From: Nanobdellota archaeon
GTDB taxonomy: Archaea; Nanobdellota; Nanobdellia; Pacearchaeales; GW2011-AR1
Direction of reading: 5' to 3'
DNA: 5,218 bases
NCBI GenBank assembly: GCA_018830845.1
Contig: JAHJRS010000061.1
Span: 1 to 5,218, forward strand
Shown: positions 4,243-5,218 of the stretch, piece after piece
How positions within the stretch are numbered: position 1 is the first letter of the stretch
Layout of the letters: each line of letters begins with the position of its first letter
Program-made: the position numbers and the translations under genes
The notes under the pieces: model-generated
Database searches by the model: none
Told to the model about the DNA's origin: nothing
What the model saw: only the letters and a program-made list of their open reading frames with translations

Positions 4243-5218
4243 TTATTTCAAATTTTCAAAACTCTTCTCTCCGCTCAATAAATCAGATAAAATTTCTCTT
4301 AATCCTTCAATTTTTATTCTTTTTTGTTTCTCGCTGTCTCTGTCACGAATCGTCACGGTTGAGTCCTTCAAAGAATCATAATCCACTGTGATTGCATAAG
4401 GAGTCCCCTGTACAGCACTTCTAAGGTATCTTTTTCCTATACTCCCCGAAAAGTCATAGTCCACAACAAAATTTTTCTCAAGCTCTGTTTTTATGCCCTC
4501 CGCCACAGATTTTAATTCATCCTTTTTCATAAGCGGAAAAACTGAAACGTCAATTGGGCTCATTGAATAAGGAATTTTGAAAGTGGTTTTTCCCTCCCCA
4601 TCAGATTTCTTTTCATAAAATAAATCAATTAAAGAATATGTCGGTCGGTCACTTCCAAAAGCAATTTCCAATATATGCGGAACAAATTTTTCCCCATTTT
4701 CCCTAACCGCCTCAAGTTTAACTCCTGAAGCTTTTGAATGCTGTTTCAAATCATAATCTGACCTGTCATGAACTCCGCAAACCTCACTCCATCCATAACT
4801 ATTCAGATTAATTTCAATATCCCATGCATCATCTGCATAAAATGCTTTTTCATTCTCATGGTGCTGCCTCAGTCTTATTTTATCCTCGGAAATACCAAAA
4901 TTTCTAAATTGGGTATAAGCAAGCCAAATGCACCACCCATAAACCTGGCTCTTGATTAGTTTTTTCTGAAAAGCTTCTCCTACAGAAATTAATTTTTTTT
5001 TGTAAGCTCCTTTTTTCTGCTCTGACTCAGACCAAAAAGGCAGCTCCTCCTTTTTTATTTTTTCGTAAAAATCCCATTTGTTTTTTTCTTTGGGATCAAC
5101 AAAAATCTGACCTTCAGCCTGGGTAAATTCACGACCGCGAAATACATTTTGGCGAGGAGAAATTTCATTTCTGTAAGCCTTGCCAATCTGAAAAACTCCG
5201 AAAGGAAGCTTCTTTCTA
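4243..5218 (-). CDS. glyS: Glycyl-tRNA synthetase, archaeal/eukaryotic-type (5' end outside the window)
   Basis: This class II synthetase charges tRNA-Gly. The frame is open from the window edge to the TAA at 4243, giving 324 C-terminal residues; the full protein is usually about 550-600. Class II motif 2 is [22 protein letters not shown], close to the left edge of the visible chain. Then come the GlyRS-typical [35 protein letters not shown] and QHSKASG, and a motif 3 arginine in [18 protein letters not shown]. The C-terminal anticodon-binding domain begins at [14 protein letters not shown] and contains [16 protein letters not shown] and [14 protein letters not shown]. In most relatives the segment after KRY reads about ARADEIGTP; here it is LRSAVQGTP, so the Asp-Glu pair is lost. 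Motif 1 and the start codon are not visible. The identity is very secure. Confidence 0.97.
   Translation of the reverse strand, partial: RKKLPFGVFQIGKAYRNEISPRQNVFRGREFTQAEGQIFVDPKEKNKWDFYEKIKKEELPFWSESEQKKGAYKKKLISVGEAFQKKLIKSQVYGWCIWLAYTQFRNFGISEDKIRLRQHHENEKAFYADDAWDIEINLNSYGWSEVCGVHDRSDYDLKQHSKASGVKLEAVRENGEKFVPHILEIAFGSDRPTYSLIDLFYEKKSDGEGKTTFKIPYSMSPIDVSVFPLMKKDELKSVAEGIKTELEKNFVVDYDFSGSIGKRYLRSAVQGTPYAITVDYDSLKDSTVTIRDRDSEKQKRIKIEGLREILSDLLSGEKSFENLK

Noticed and set aside
4768..4959. 63-codon plus-strand ORF inside glyS
   Set aside because: The opposite strand here is unbroken GlyRS sequence with conserved motifs (DDAWDIE, GWSEVCG), so this is a shadow. The glyS frame also continues past the first ATG at 4749 to the window edge.
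1..5218. CRISPR arrays, insertion sequences, tRNA or rRNA genes
   Set aside because: I saw no regularly spaced repeats, no transposase motifs or terminal repeats, and no cloverleaf or rRNA-like segment on either strand.

Overview
The window looks like a low-GC archaeal chromosome segment. The lineage is probably DPANN (Woesearchaeota/Pacearchaeota-like), inferred from style rather than from a marker. Four things support this: an Elp3-type radical SAM/GNAT protein, an archaeal/eukaryotic-type single-chain glycyl-tRNA synthetase, short tightly packed genes, and no Shine-Dalgarno sequences. Instead, six start codons each have a TATA-like box centred 25 to 26.5 nt upstream, the geometry expected for leaderless archaeal mRNAs. 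All recognised genes end in TAA.

Layout. Positions 1-60 hold two consecutive hairpins, the second followed by seven T's, probably the 3' end of a plus-strand transcript that begins left of the window. A doubtful 43-codon minus-strand ORF (98-229) and an unrecognised 80-aa minus-strand gene (282-524) follow. Next is a minus-strand elp3 without the usual N-terminal extension (549-1934). A 41-50 nt divergent spacer with one near-palindromic TATA element separates elp3 from a plus-strand run: an FHA-domain protein (1985-2467), a Trm9/ALKBH8-like methyltransferase (2503-3123), and a two-TM protein with an Ada-like zinc domain (3146-3685). The last of these meets a minus-strand unknown gene (3682-4212) tail to tail with interlocked stops. 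That gene follows the 3' part of glyS (4243 to beyond 5218).

Functional theme. Elp3 makes the 5-carboxymethyl(-amide) group on wobble U34 of tRNA, and Trm9-type enzymes methylate that group. Finding both around one divergent promoter, with an FHA phosphothreonine-binding protein first in the methyltransferase run, suggests a compact wobble-uridine modification locus beside a tRNA synthetase. The enzyme families rest on visible motifs. The pathway link and any role for the FHA or membrane proteins are inference.
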